Both the position numbers and the translations under genes were made by a program. From positions 23,897,834 to 23,961,833 of the forward strand of contig OU015523.1 in assembly GCA_907165065.1 (NCBI GenBank): a stretch of DNA of 64,000 nt, read 5' to 3'. Below, one piece after another: positions 23,373 to 34,281 of this stretch. Position 1 is the first letter of the stretch. The number at the start of each line of letters is the position of its first letter. The stretch comes from Caprimulgus europaeus. Its lineage: Eukaryota > Chordata > Aves > Caprimulgiformes > Caprimulgidae. A model generated the notes under the pieces. The model searched no databases and was not told the origin of the DNA. It worked only from the letters and a program-made list of their open reading frames with translations.

Positions 23373-25629
23373 GAATTCCAAGCCCATGGGGAGAAATAGT
23401 TGGGAGAAATAGCCAGCAGAACAGAATTAATGACACTTGTCCTCCCTAGTGGATGGAAGAACAAGGAAAAGGGTTAACCTGGTGATCTGGCTAAATTTTC
23501 AAAGGAATTTCTTACTTTTTCAAAATGGGAAAAAAATAGTTAAAATTTATGTCTTATCCAAAGTAATTGGAGAAATCCTAAATGACCTGGGTAACAAAAC
23601 CAGTTATCTCATATAAGTCTGTGTCAATTTATACTGCAGTGAGGCTCAGTTTTGATATCTCTTTTCCAGATGACTCTGGGGAAGTTATCTAGATTCATAT
23701 TGATGAGAGAGAAGAGCTATTTCATAATTATAGAAAAAGATCAATAAACAGGATGAAATTTGTTGTAAAAGTGGTTATTCTTGGAATAATTTTCTACACT
23801 TCTGAAATTCATATGAAAATTCAGTAAATTTAAAGTAAACTGCTTTGAAGAACAATATGACTAATTTCTTCCAGAAGAATATGGTAACAGTTTATCGAGG
23901 ACTTTTTCCCTCAAGAAGAAAGTTTACAATTTGTTCTAAATTCTTTCCTCTCCATCCTCCCTACCAAATAACATTCCTAGTAAAAATAGACTTCTTCATA
24001 TAACATACCTCATATTCAAATATAATATATATGTCTTAGGAATATGTTACACAGTATAAGATATACATAGGCTCAGAGATAAAGCAGAATGGCTGTGACT
24101 AATCTTCTGCCATCCACACCCCAAACCCCTGGCATTGTCCCATGCTGAGACCAGGAAAATCTCAATCTAGGACGACTTAGTCTGTCATCACCTTTGAAGG
24201 AAAGCAAGCTTTGTGGATACTATTGCCTATAATTACTCTGAGGAATAATTCTCATTTCAGATATGGTGGAACAATAATTGAACTTTGAGTTTTTACTAGA
24301 CACTTGACTGGATGTCCTAATCAATCCAGATGTTTTCCTCAGGAACTGTATGTAATAATTTCTATCCCTTAATATCCAATGATATAAACACTAGTTATTA
24401 AGAAAATAAGTTTAACTCAATGCCATCAAATATGTTTAAATTATTACATGGATGAAAATTTAATGGCTTTAACATCACAACCTTCACACACTTCAAAAGA
24501 TAGTTTTTTTTCTTAAAGCATCACTATTGTTCTAACAATTTCTTGTAAAATCATTGATTTTATATTGCTTCGGGTAAGGTGCAATTTATTACTGTTAACA
24601 ATGCTTCCGTGATTACATGAAAGGTTCATTGTTGCCATCAATTAATTAACCCATCAGAAAGTATCCATCCTTTTAGAATAGATGATGAGGTTTTTTAAAT
24701 AATATTTATCTGACATCTCTGGTCATCATGTGAAGCAAGCATTTGTGATGTGAAAATTCTAGAAAACATCTCTTGCTTCATTTTCCTGTAAATGTCATGT
24801 TCCAGTTAGTCTCAGCACAGTCAGGTGTTCAGCAAATTATTTGCTTTATGTCTTTACATTTTCTGCTTCTGCAGTGGGATCCTAGTCTGTGGTTGGATTT
24901 GTGTTATTGTACTTGGTTATAAGTCAAATCATAAGTCAATGAGTTTATTGTCTTAGTGCGCTTTGTGATGGGTCACTAGAAAAAATCAAAGCTTAAGTAG
25001 CCAGCTGATGAAGAATTTTTTCTACATACCTAAATAAGTATCTTATACATGTAGCACTGGGGAAAGGAGGGCTACCTGTAGTGTTATCATCAGAGCAGTA
25101 GCCAGGAGGAGGCTTACTGCTGCAGATGGCCATGTACAGCCCTCATGAAATTGAATGGTGTCACCATAAGAAATCGCCTTGGTGATGGATAGTTCAAGCA
25201 CCAGTGTGTCAGGTTTTTTTTCTGTTGTCTCTGTGCTGGTCGGTACCAATATGGCTCTGAGCAGCAGGTGTAGGTGAACATGGGAGCAGCATTCAATGCT
25301 AATCTGTTCCTGCTGGTATCTTCAAGATCTCAGCTGGAAATACAGGCTCATCTTTGTGTATGCATGGTTAGTATCACAGCATTCCTCATCTTTCTAAATA
25401 CTCCTTGAGATAACTTCCAGGACTTTCTGTTGATCAGACTGATCTTTGTAATAATGTCTTTATCTGCAGTTCTGATTTATTTTAACTTTTCTCTGCTGTT
25501 CTCCCTGTGTTCTCATTTCTCTTCTCAGCTCCATCACTGACTGGTTGCCTGAATCTGCTCCATAACTTTTTTGTTTACTCATTTTATTTATATTACGCTA
25601 CTGTTAGGTTATGTGATAAGTGCATCCCA
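23373..25629. other. AT-rich unique sequence, nothing recognised
   Basis: No gene, RNA or repeat family recognised. Short open frames near 25043-25296 on the minus strand have no supporting features. Confidence 0.4.
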
Positions 25630-26025
25630 TAAAAGATCTCAGAAAGACAGCGGCAGCAGGGGGAGCCTGACAGGCTACTGCCAGGACATTACAGGGGCCA
25701 TCGGCCTATCCAGGGCCCATCTGTACAAGCCAGTGGGTGGGAACCTGAATCAAGGCCTCCAAGGAACCACTACTTTGTGCTAGCCCCTCTGGGGGCTAAC
25801 CTGGCTGAGCCATCTGTTCCAGTGACCAGGTGTGAAATCCACCACTATGAGTCATCGGGAGCAGCTGTACAAATCACCTTTCACACAAGAGAAGTTGCTG
25901 TCTAGGGATGAGACACATTCTGGGATGCAGAGGAAAATCAGTTTAGAATCACACAGGATTTATAGGGTGTTTAGGGCAGGAATCTATGGTAGGAAAAACC
26001 TACCAAAACCCGACGACTGCTCTCA
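25630..26025. other. Unassigned GC-richer segment upstream of CR1-C
   Basis: Composition becomes clearly GC-richer at about 25630, some 400 bases before the recognisable CR1 5' UTR. The text (CAGCGGCAGCAGGGGGAG near 25652, CCCCTCTGGGGGC near 25785) does not match CR1-B upstream of its own 5' end. It may be a 5' extension of the CR1 unit, a separate unrecognised repeat, or local unique DNA. Confidence 0.4.
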
Positions 26026-26029
26026 GGCA

Positions 26030-26261
26030 CGTGGAGCACGGCGGCGGCAGTGGTCAACAGTAAGTCCGTGGCTGTTTACGATTGAGAGGAGGAGGAGGGG
26101 CGGTCCTAGCACCAGGGGACACTGCAGAAGTGTTGCCGGGTCCCGTCAAGATCAGCCAATCGTGGGAGCGGGGCTGACGCGGAGGGGGCAGTGCCAGGAC
26201 GAGCCGCCGGAGATTTAAACAGCTCCCAGGGAGCGTGGCGACCAGGACGGGCAAACAGGGC
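26030..26261 (+). promoter_or_regulatory. CR1-C 5' UTR / presumed internal promoter
   Basis: A CpG- and GC-rich leader with a CCAAT box at 26156-26160 followed by GGGAGCGGGGCTGAC. The same arrangement occurs in CR1-B at 10478-10500. Conservation between two copies supports a function; that it drives CR1 transcription is inferred from the LINE lifestyle, which needs an internal promoter. Confidence 0.6.
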
Positions 26262-27557
26262 ATGGCGCAGCAGAAGGGCGTGGCAGTTCGCGCAAGGCAG
26301 GGTGAGCAGGGAAGGCGAGCAGGGGAGACGAACAGGGCAGCTCGCTGTAGCTCTGCTGATAGCAGCACTCTGTCGCAGCAGCTTGCCCACTTGGAGGTGT
26401 GTCCCTTGCTACCTCTGAAGATGGTGTCCTCCAGGCAGAGAGGTTGTAGCAAAAAGACTGTGGCAACCCAGACAGAGGGCCTGACCCGAACGGTGGCTGT
26501 TCAGGTCTCTGGCTGCAGGGAGTGCCAGAGCCTGCTGCTGCCAGGGAAGGAAGGGAGGCACTCCACCTCTGTGAGGTGTGAGCAGGTGGACGATCTCCTC
26601 AGTATGGTGGTGAAGCTTAAGGAGGAAGTCGAGAGACTGAGGACCATCAGGGAATGTGAGAAGGAGATTGACTGGTGGAGTAACTCCCTGGCATGCCAGT
26701 TAGAAATGCTCCAGGAAGATAACCCCCAAAAGGTGATGGAACCCCCACCCTGTCAGGCAGGGAGGGGGAACCTGAGGCAGCCTCTGCCCTGTTGCTGTAA
26801 GGCAGAGGCAAGGGATCAGGGAGATGAGGAGGGTTGGAAGAAAGTCCCAGTTCGACATCATGGGCGACCTTCTTCCCTACATGCTTTGCCCCCTCAGGTG
26901 CCCCTCTCTAATAGGTTTGAGGCCCTGCCTCTTGAAGGAGAGGTTGGTGAAGAGATTGGTGAGGACGTGGTGCAAGGCCCACCTACAAGGCCACAGAGGA
27001 AGAGGTGGGTGACTCAGCCCCTGAAGACGGCCTCTGACAGGAAAAAAAGAAGGGTCATTGTAGTAGGTGATTCCCTTCTGAGGGGGACAGAGGGCCCAAT
27101 ATGCAGGGTTGACCCCCAACATAGGGAAGTGTGTAGTCTTCCTGGAGCCAGGATCAGGGATATCACCAGGGCACTTCCCGTCCTGGTGCACCCAACAGAC
27201 TACTACCCGCTTCTGATCTTCCAGACAGGGAGGGAGGAAGCTGCATCCCGTAGTCTGAGGGCAATGAAGAAAGATTTCAAGGCCTTGGGACAACTGCTGA
27301 AAGGGTCTGGGGCACAAGTGATTTTCTCTTCTGTCCTTCCACTTTCGGGTTCTGATGTGGGATGGAATGGCAGAATTCAGGCCATAAATGACTGGCTCCA
27401 GGACTGGTGCTACAGGCAGGGCTTTGGGTTCTTTGATAATGGCTGGTTTCATAGGATGCCAGTCCAGACAGTCATACGTGGGGAAGGCCTATCCCACAGG
27501 GGCAAAAGGAGGCTGGGACAGGAATTGGCAGGGCTCATTTGGAGAGCTTTAAACTAG
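26262..27557 (+). CDS. CR1-C ORF1 protein, zinc-binding/coiled-coil with degenerate GDSL esterase domain
   Basis: Open frame of 431 codons from ATG 26262; an upstream in-frame GTG at 26235 is an unlikely eukaryotic start. Residues 85-106 hold a Cys cluster (CREC at 85-88, C106) followed to about residue 140 by a Leu/Glu-rich helix likely to form a coiled coil. Residues about 265-430 match the GDSL/SGNH esterase-like domain known in CR1 ORF1: GDSLLR at 269-274 with Ser271, then a block with TGREEAA, and the final block at 406-414. In CR1-B that last block reads DGIHLS, but here it reads RGEGLSHRG, so the expected Asp and His positions are Arg and Gly. The frame stays open for its full length, unlike ORF2, so the protein could be made if transcribed, but esterase activity is doubtful. 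ORF2 begins right after it. Confidence 0.85.
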   Translation: MAQQKGVAVRARQGEQGRRAGETNRAARCSSADSSTLSQQLAHLEVCPLLPLKMVSSRQRGCSKKTVATQTEGLTRTVAVQVSGCRECQSLLLPGKEGRHSTSVRCEQVDDLLSMVVKLKEEVERLRTIRECEKEIDWWSNSLACQLEMLQEDNPQKVMEPPPCQAGRGNLRQPLPCCCKAEARDQGDEEGWKKVPVRHHGRPSSLHALPPQVPLSNRFEALPLEGEVGEEIGEDVVQGPPTRPQRKRWVTQPLKTASDRKKRRVIVVGDSLLRGTEGPICRVDPQHREVCSLPGARIRDITRALPVLVHPTDYYPLLIFQTGREEAASRSLRAMKKDFKALGQLLKGSGAQVIFSSVLPLSGSDVGWNGRIQAINDWLQDWCYRQGFGFFDNGWFHRMPVQTVIRGEGLSHRGKRRLGQELAGLIWRALN

Positions 27558-27559
27558 AT

Positions 27560-30434
27560 TGGAAGGTAGAAGGGGTCACAGCTGGGCTTGTGCCAGTGGG
27601 GCAGCACTCTAGAATTGATGAAGGCCGGGAGGTCTCCCACCCCACTAGGCTGAAACTGGTGCACTCGTCTCGCTCCCTGAAATGCCTGTACACCAATGCA
27701 CGCAGCATGGGGAACAAGCAGGAGGAGTTAGAAACCCGTGTTCGGTCAGGGGATTATGATCTGGTGGCAATTACAGAGACATGGTGGGACAGCTCACATG
27801 ACTGGAATGTGGCCATGGATGGCTATGTCCTTCTCAGGAAAGACAGGCCACCAAGGCGAGGTGCTGGAGTTGCTCTTTACGTGAGAGAGCAACTGTAGTG
27901 TATTGAGATCTGTCCAGGAGCAAATGAGGAGCGAGTTGAGAGTCTGTGGGTGAAAATCAAGGGGCAGGCTGGTAGGGTTGATACCGTTGTGGGTGTCTAT
28001 TACAGGCCACCAGATCAGGGTGAGGAAGTTGATGAGGCCTTCTACAGGCAGCTGAGAGCAGCCTCGCAAACACAGGCCCTGGCTGTTGTAGGGGATTTTA
28101 ACTACCCTGATATTTGCTGGAGGGACTACTCAGCCAGCCACCCACAATCCAGGAGGTTCCTCCAGTGCATCGATGATAACTTCCTGATGCAAATGGTGGA
28201 TGAACCAACCAGGAGGGGAGTGACGCTGGATCTCATCCTCCCTAAAGAGGAGGGTCTGGTTGAGGCTGTAAAGGTTGAGGACTGCCTGGGCTGCAGTGAT
28301 CATGAGATGGTGAAGTTCAGGATCTCATGTGGCATAAGCAGAATAACAAGTAAAATTGCAACCCTGGACTTCAGGAGGGCAAACTTTGGCCTTTTCAAGC
28401 AATCCCATGGGACAGGGTACTTGAAGGTAAAGGGGCCCAAGATAGCTGGTTAACATTCAGGGACTGCTTCTTCCTAGCTCAAGATCGAAGCATCCCAATA
28501 TGTAGGAAGTCAGGGAAGGGAGCCAGGAGACCTGCTTGGTATAACAGGGAACTGCTGGGCAAACTCAAGTGGAAGAGGAGAGTTGACAGATCATGGAAGG
28601 AGGGGCTGGCTACTTGGGAGGAATATAAGGATGTTATCAGAGGATGTAGGGAGGCAACTAAGAAAGCCAAGGCCTCCTTACAATTAGAACTTGCCAGAGG
28701 GGTCAAGGACAACAGGAAGAGCTTCTTCAAATACATGGCAGATAAAGCCAACATTAGAGGCAATGTAGGCCCACGGATGAATGAGGTGGGTGCCCTGGTG
28801 ACAGAGGATACAGAGAAGACAGAGTTACTGAATGCCTTCTTTGCCTCTGTCTACTCTGCTGGAAGCTGTCTTGAGGAGCTCTGTACCCTGGAGAGCCCAG
28901 AGGGAGTCAGGACAATGGAGGAGTTTGCCTCAGTTGATGAGGACTGGGTCAGGGACCAATTAAGCAATCTGGACATCCATAAATCTATGGGTCCAGATGG
29001 GATGCACCCACGGATGTTGAGGGAGCTGGCTGAAGTCATTGCTAGGACACTCTCCATCATCTTTGCTAAGTTGTGGGGAACGGGTGAGGTGCCTGAGGAC
29101 TGGAGGAAGGCAAATGTCACTGCAATCTTCAAAAAGGGCAAGAAGGAGGACCCAGGTAACTACAGACCAGTCAGCCTCACCTCCATCCCTGGAAAGGTGA
29201 TGGAACGACTTATCCTTGGTGCCATCTCTAGGCATATCAAGCATAAAAGGATCATTAGGGAAGTCAGCACAGCTTCACCAAGGAGAAGTCGTGCTTAACC
29301 AACCTACTAGACTTTTATGAAAACACAACGAGGTGGCTTGACGATGGCAGAGCAGTGGATGTGGTCTATCTTGATTTCAGCAAAGCATTTGACACGGTCT
29401 CCCACAGCATCCTCGCTGACAAATTGAGGAAGTGTGGATTAGATGATCAGGTAGTGAGAGGGACTGTGAACTGGCTAGTGGGAAGAAGCCAGAGAGTAGT
29501 GGTCAGTGGGGCAGAGTCTAGTTGGAGGCCTGTGTCTAGTGGAGTCCCTCAGGGGTCGGTACTGGGTCCAGTACTATTCAATATATTCATCAATGACCTG
29601 GATGAGGGAATTGAATGCACTGTCAGCAAGTTTGCTGACGATACAAAGCTGGGAGGAGTGGCTGACACAGCAGAGGGCTGTGCTGCCATCCAGAGAGACC
29701 TGGACAGGCTGGAGAGCTGGGCAGGGAAAAACTTGATGAAATATAATAAGGGCAAGTGTAGGGTGTTGCACCTGGGCAGGGACAACCCCGGGTTCCAGTA
29801 TAGGTTGGGAAATTATCTCCTGGAGACCAGTGTAGGGGAAAGGGATCTGGGAGTCCTGGTGGACAGCAGGATGACCATGAGCCAGCACTGTGCCCTTGTG
29901 GCCAGGAAGGCCAATGGCATCCTGGGGTGCATTAGAAGGGGTGTGTTTAGTAGGTCAAGAGAGGTTCTTCTTCCCCTCTACTCTGCCCTGGTGAGGCCAC
30001 ATCTGGAATATTGTGTCCAGTTCTGGGCCCCACAGTTCAAGGAGGACAGGGAGCTACTTGAGAGAGTCCAGCGAAGAGACACCAAAATGATTAAGGGAGT
30101 GGAGCATCTCCCTTATGAGGAAAGGCTGAGGGAGCTGGGCCTCTTTAGCTTGAGGAAGAGGAGGCTGAGGGGGGACCTCATTAATGTTTATAAATATTTG
30201 AAGGGTGAGTGTCAGGAGGATGGGGCCAGGCTCTTCACAGTGATGACCAATGATAGGACAAGGGGCAATGGGTGTAAGCTGGAACACAGGAGGTTCCGCT
30301 TAAATTTGAGAAGGAACTTTTTTACGATGAGGGTAACAGAGCACTGGAACAGGCTGCCCAGGGAGGTTGTGGTGTCTCCTTCTCTGGAGACATTCAAGAC
30401 CTGCCTGGATGCCTTCCTGTGTGAACTCATCTAG
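27560..30434 (+). pseudogene. CR1-C ORF2, endonuclease-reverse transcriptase, broken
   Basis: Nearly complete CR1 ORF2. The endonuclease runs from about 27676 (TNARSMGNKQEELE), through ITETWWD near 27770 and GDFNYPDICW near 28090, to SDHEMVKF at 28295. The RT includes SMGPDGMHP near 28985, motif [10 protein letters not shown] at 29367, VPQGSVLGP near 29545 and FADD at 29631-29642. The C-terminal region runs to TAG 30432-30434. Lesions: TAG at 27896, where CR1-B has GAG (single-base nonsense); a frameshift near 28425-28440 before AQDSWLTF; and a one-base loss near 29261 shared with CR1-D. The last 359 codons are open. The intact element would nick DNA and copy its own RNA. The start codon of ORF2 is unclear. 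Confidence 0.92.
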
Positions 30435-30500
30435 GTGTTCCTGCTCTGGCAGGGGGATTGGACTAGATGATCTTTCGAGGTCCCTTCCAATCCCTAACGT

Positions 30501-30535
30501 GATTCTGTGATTCTGATTCTGATTCTGATTCTGTG
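30501..30535 (+). repeat. CR1-C 3' tail, mixed octamer/hexamer
   Basis: GATTCTGT units typical of CR1 ends change here to GATTCT units repeated about three times before a final GATTCTGTG. The tail marks the end of the CR1 transcript recognised by its reverse transcriptase. Confidence 0.9.
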
Positions 30536-30719
30536 AAAAGAGAGGGATTTAGGTGATTTTGGGAGAAACAAGAGCGGAGAAACAGGGAGGTAAAAGGGAT
30601 TAAAAGGTGCCATTCCACGTAAATAGTTTGGTCAGTACTCTTGAACAGCCTTGCTCTGCACATGCTCACCACATGCTCACCACAGTTTGTCCTAATATTA
30701 AAATTCCTCTTCAACTCTT

Positions 30720-31510
30720 CCTTGGGTAGAGGTGTGCTCTCTTGTGTGTGCAGAGGGGGACTGCTTGCAGCAACTGGAATCAGATCCCATGAGGTGGAGG
30801 CCTCATCTGTCCATGGTGCTATAGACTAGACCAAGCATGGGTCTGCAAGTGTGTGTGTGACCACTAGTGAAGCCACATGAACTGAAAAACAGGAGAAGTG
30901 ACCTGGGAGTAAGATGGTGGGTGGATCTCTATGGCTGACTGTGGGTGTGAGAGCACCTGTTTGTTTCTAGGGCTGAGACAGCCCAGCAGAGGGTTGCTAC
31001 TGGGATCTGGAAAGTCCTGGCCATTTCTGTGTGTGATGATCTGTCCCAGCAACTGGAGTAGGGCTGCAGCCTCTGGGTCTCTAATGTTCATGTGCTAGTG
31101 ACTGGAGAGCCTGGATTCCAGGGGCCAGCTGCTGGGCAATCTGTGTCTGAGCCCAGCTGCTGGAGAGATCCACCTTTTATATATGTATTACATATATATG
31201 GATATACACGCGCACATATATATGTATATATTCTCACTCCAACCTGTCCAGCCAAAGAGGAGCAGGATGAGAGTGTTGGTGCTGTCTGTTTGTATGAGTG
31301 CTCTGCATCTCCGTGACCTATGTGGCCAACTCTGTATATGTGTGGGCTTCTGTTTATGTTCCTCTTGGGAATGTATCTTCAGCCTCACTACTGGCTGGAC
31401 CTGGGGACACGGAGCAGCAGCCTCACCTTTCTTGGGCTGTTAGAACCAGTATCAGTGATAGATTTCTCCTGATATCTCCCACTTTTCCACTGTAGATGAA
31501 GTGAGCATCT
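30720..31510 (+). repeat. Unassigned interspersed repeat, copy 1
   Basis: GC-richer segment with recurring cores of the type CAGCAACTGGAGT / CAGCTGCTGGAGAG (near 30768, 31032, 31122, 31157), a TATATG-rich stretch (31178-31230), CTGGACCTGGGGACACGGAG near 31394 and TTTCTCCTGATATCTCCCAC near 31463. A second, diverged copy in the same orientation lies at 32735-33330. It resembles repeat-bearing LTRs of birds, but I cannot assign a family and see no coding capacity. Confidence 0.55.
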
Positions 31511-32123
31511 GGAATTGTACCTGTTGCGACTCAATCCTATTTTTTTTTTTCTCTCCTAAATCAAATAATAAACCATTATGTATTTCATTAACGTATCAAG
31601 CCTGTTTACACTGGTTAAATGGGTTGGGTTTTTTTTTTTTTTTTTTTGGACAGGAAAATTGATTTGCTGTAGAATTAGTAATACTCATATGCTACCACAG
31701 AAATGCAGTCATGATGATCAAGTGATTGCATGTAATTGTGTATCGTGATTCTATATTAGCTAGTATCAGGATATGTTTTCTTAAGTAATCTGGTTAAAAG
31801 CTAATCATAATAAGTACAAAGACCCCGTAAGAATCAGAGGAACCATGACAAGATGGGATACCCTAGTATAATTAGTGAAAACTGAAAGGAGCACACTGAA
31901 TTTGCTCCTCAATAAAACTATCAAAGGTAAATTATTTAGATCATTGTAGTTGATGTGAAACACACAGAGATGAGTCAAGGAGGAAAATCCCTGAAAGGCT
32001 GAAAAAAGCAAAAGGTTATTGAGTCTCAGGGGCATAGAATTTACACAATCTCCTAATTTTCTGCCCTTTGTAAAACATATAATGTTTTAAGGGGATTTTG
32101 GTGAGGTGTGAAACTTTACTATG
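31511..32123. other. Spacer between the two repeat copies, no gene
   Basis: AT-rich, with T tracts at 31541-31552 and 31630-31648. No retroviral coding sequence is recognised, so if the flanking repeats were LTRs the interior is lost or unrecognisable. Confidence 0.4.
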
Positions 32124-32129
32124 GGACCG

Positions 32130-32576
32130 TGTCGGCGGCGACGGGAGAAATGCCCATTCTGTAATGTCGGCAAATCTCTCTTTATTATTAGAAAGCTGCG
32201 TGTTATATACACTTTTACTTCCGTACACGTATTCAGACACTACGAAGCTAATTACCATTGGCTAATAACACTAATCACATATGACCTCTCAGTCCAAGTG
32301 GTTTGCTTTTATCTCGGTTTGGGTTCACTTCCTCGGCGTAACGTCCTGTTCTTCTCAGGCAGCATCCATCTTCCTTTAATTGATGTTTATTACTTTCACA
32401 AGTCCTTGACATTTCTTTGTTATCTTCACTAGCACACAGCCGAAAGAGGCCTAGCTAGTATTACAGTCTTGAAGAATACAGACATGCAGAAGATCCTGTT
32501 TTCCCTTATATTCTAACATAGCTAGATTTTCTCATAACCCTTATTTTATAGCTAATTTTTAAGAATGTTGCCCACA
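32130..32576 (-). mobile_element. 447-bp ERVK-like solo LTR
   Basis: Flanked by a perfect 6-base duplication GGACCG (32124-32129 and 32577-32582). On the minus strand it starts TGTGGGCAAC and ends CGCCGACA. It contains a TATATAA box near 32192-32198 and AATAAA near 32179-32185, in the order expected for an LTR promoter and polyadenylation signal. Its 3' end (GACGGGAGAAATGCC region, read on the plus strand at 32140) is distantly similar to the matching ends of the solo LTRs at 12688 and 48283. No internal genes remain. Confidence 0.92.
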
Positions 32577-32582
32577 GGACCG

Positions 32583-32734
32583 AAGGTAGAGGGGGATCAA
32601 TGTGGTAAACAAGTGTGGGGAAAATTGAGAGAGGAGTAAAAGAGGCTGGCTGAGTTCATACAGGTTGCTGGTTAATATGCTTATCTGACTGAGTTTGACT
32701 GCCACGGTCTATCCTATGTTCTTAAATCCTGCTC
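32583..32734. other. Short unique spacer
   Basis: Between the solo LTR and copy 2 of the unassigned repeat. Nothing recognised. Confidence 0.35.
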
Positions 32735-33330
32735 CTAAACATCATCCATGCAGGTGGTGTAATCTCTGTTCCGTGTGTGGGTGAATGCCAGCAAACTGCA
32801 GGTCAGACTAGTCCTTAAGTAGGATAAGAGGTCTGAGTACCAGCAACTGCAGTGAGCACAAACCTCAGGGACTTAAAGTGTCAACTGCTGGAGGAGTGTC
32901 AGGTCTGTGAGCCAGCTACTGGCAAGACCCAAGTCTCCACAACCAGCTAATGGAGAGGCAGGCAATGTGTGTGTATGTCAGTCTGTTCCAGAGGTGGGCT
33001 TGGTCCTGATGAGCCAGGGAGAAGGATCAGGCCACTCTCACCTTGCCTGTGAGAGCCTTGTGCCTTTTATGGATACCAGCAAAGGCACTATTCTCTCTGT
33101 GCTGATCTGTGTGGCTGGCCCTATGTGTATATAAATCTATGTGTATATGTATATATTTGTAGTGTGTGTCTGGTTGTCTGGAAAAACATGGACAGCCTTG
33201 TTACCGGCTCCAGGTGGGGACTTGGAACCACTGCAGCCTTGCATCAACCCAGCTGCAGTAAGATGAATCCTCCTGGGTCCTGGAGCCCACCGGATTTGGC
33301 AACCCCTAATTTTATATCTCCCTGAAAGTA
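32735..33330 (+). repeat. Unassigned interspersed repeat, copy 2
   Basis: Diverged relative of copy 1 (30720-31510) in the same orientation. It shares the CAGCAACTG / CCAGCTACTGGCA / CCAGCTAATGGAGAG cores (near 32841, 32914, 32943), a TATATG stretch (33124-33160), ACCGGCTCCAGGTGGGGACTTGGA near 33203 and a TTATATCTCCCTGA ending near 33312. The order of landmarks is the same as in copy 1, which supports common descent over chance. Confidence 0.52.
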
Positions 33331-34281
33331 AACTATGTAAATGCATTCAAAATGTGATAATTACAATTGGTAACTTTATTTTAATTTTAAATGCAGTGTG
33401 TGCATGTACTACTTATTCATTTTGTTGAACTGAAACATGATTTAGAATGAACACCAAAATTTGGTACAGAGCAACAAGTTCTAATTTTAACTTGCCTTAC
33501 TGTGTAAATGGACTCTGGATACCTTCCTATGCTGATTGTTAAAAGGAGACTTTCTGAATAGAAAAATCACATAAACTCAATTCAGGAAAACAGTAATGCA
33601 AAAATTGAGCTTTGCTCACTGGGAAGTATAAAATGAGGATTCCTAGAGACATAAAAAATTACTTGAGAGTAATTTAGCTAATTAGTGAGCCATGGAAAGT
33701 GGTGCTCAATACTTAAGTATTCTTAGAGCATTTGTGCATGTTTATGTATTTTAATTGGAAAAAATACATATTTTTGCCACCTAGTGTTTTTTACGTGCTG
33801 CTTAACTGTGGGATATGAATGGATTGCAATATATGGACTAATAATCTAAATAATAATGTGGTTATTAATTCAGTATTATTATGAAAAAGAATGATACAAC
33901 TTGAGTGTTCTGAGTGTATTCTTGCCTGCCTTTCTCACAGAGGTGTTAATCTACATATAAAAATTATATTGATTTATTGCTTGCAAAGGAGGAATTGACA
34001 GGTAGGGGATGATTCTATTACTTGATAATAGTGGTCTCTTCTGTCTGGCAAGCAAAGAAATAACAAGATCCAACATCTAGAAGTTTGAGTCAGTAATGTC
34101 CAAACTAAAAAGACGATGAAAACTGCTGGCAGTGAGGGCAAGCAGCCATTGTAACAGATTACTAAAAGGCACAGGAAATTTTCCATTTTCTTGTTTTGTA
34201 CCCAGCTTATTTCTTTGGAATTATCATCTGATTTGTCAGATACTGAAATTATGTGAAGGTGTTTTATATTTATGTATTTAC
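33331..34281. other. AT-rich unique sequence, nothing recognised
   Basis: No coding, RNA or repeat signal recognised between the repeat pair and CR1-E. Confidence 0.4.

Larger units (their letters stand above)
26030..30535 (+). mobile_element. Full-length CR1 LINE (CR1-C)
   Basis: About 4.5 kb, the usual size of a complete CR1. It contains a GC-rich 5' UTR, an ORF1 open from ATG 26262 to TAG 27557, an ORF2 running from about 27560 to 30434, a short 3' UTR (GGGGGATTGGACTAGATGAT near 30451) and a tail of ATTCTG-type units (30501-30535). By eye it is very similar to CR1-D over their shared 3' part. Most bird CR1 copies are heavily 5'-truncated, so a full-length copy is uncommon. ORF2 is inactivated by a nonsense codon and two frameshifts. 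Confidence 0.95.
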
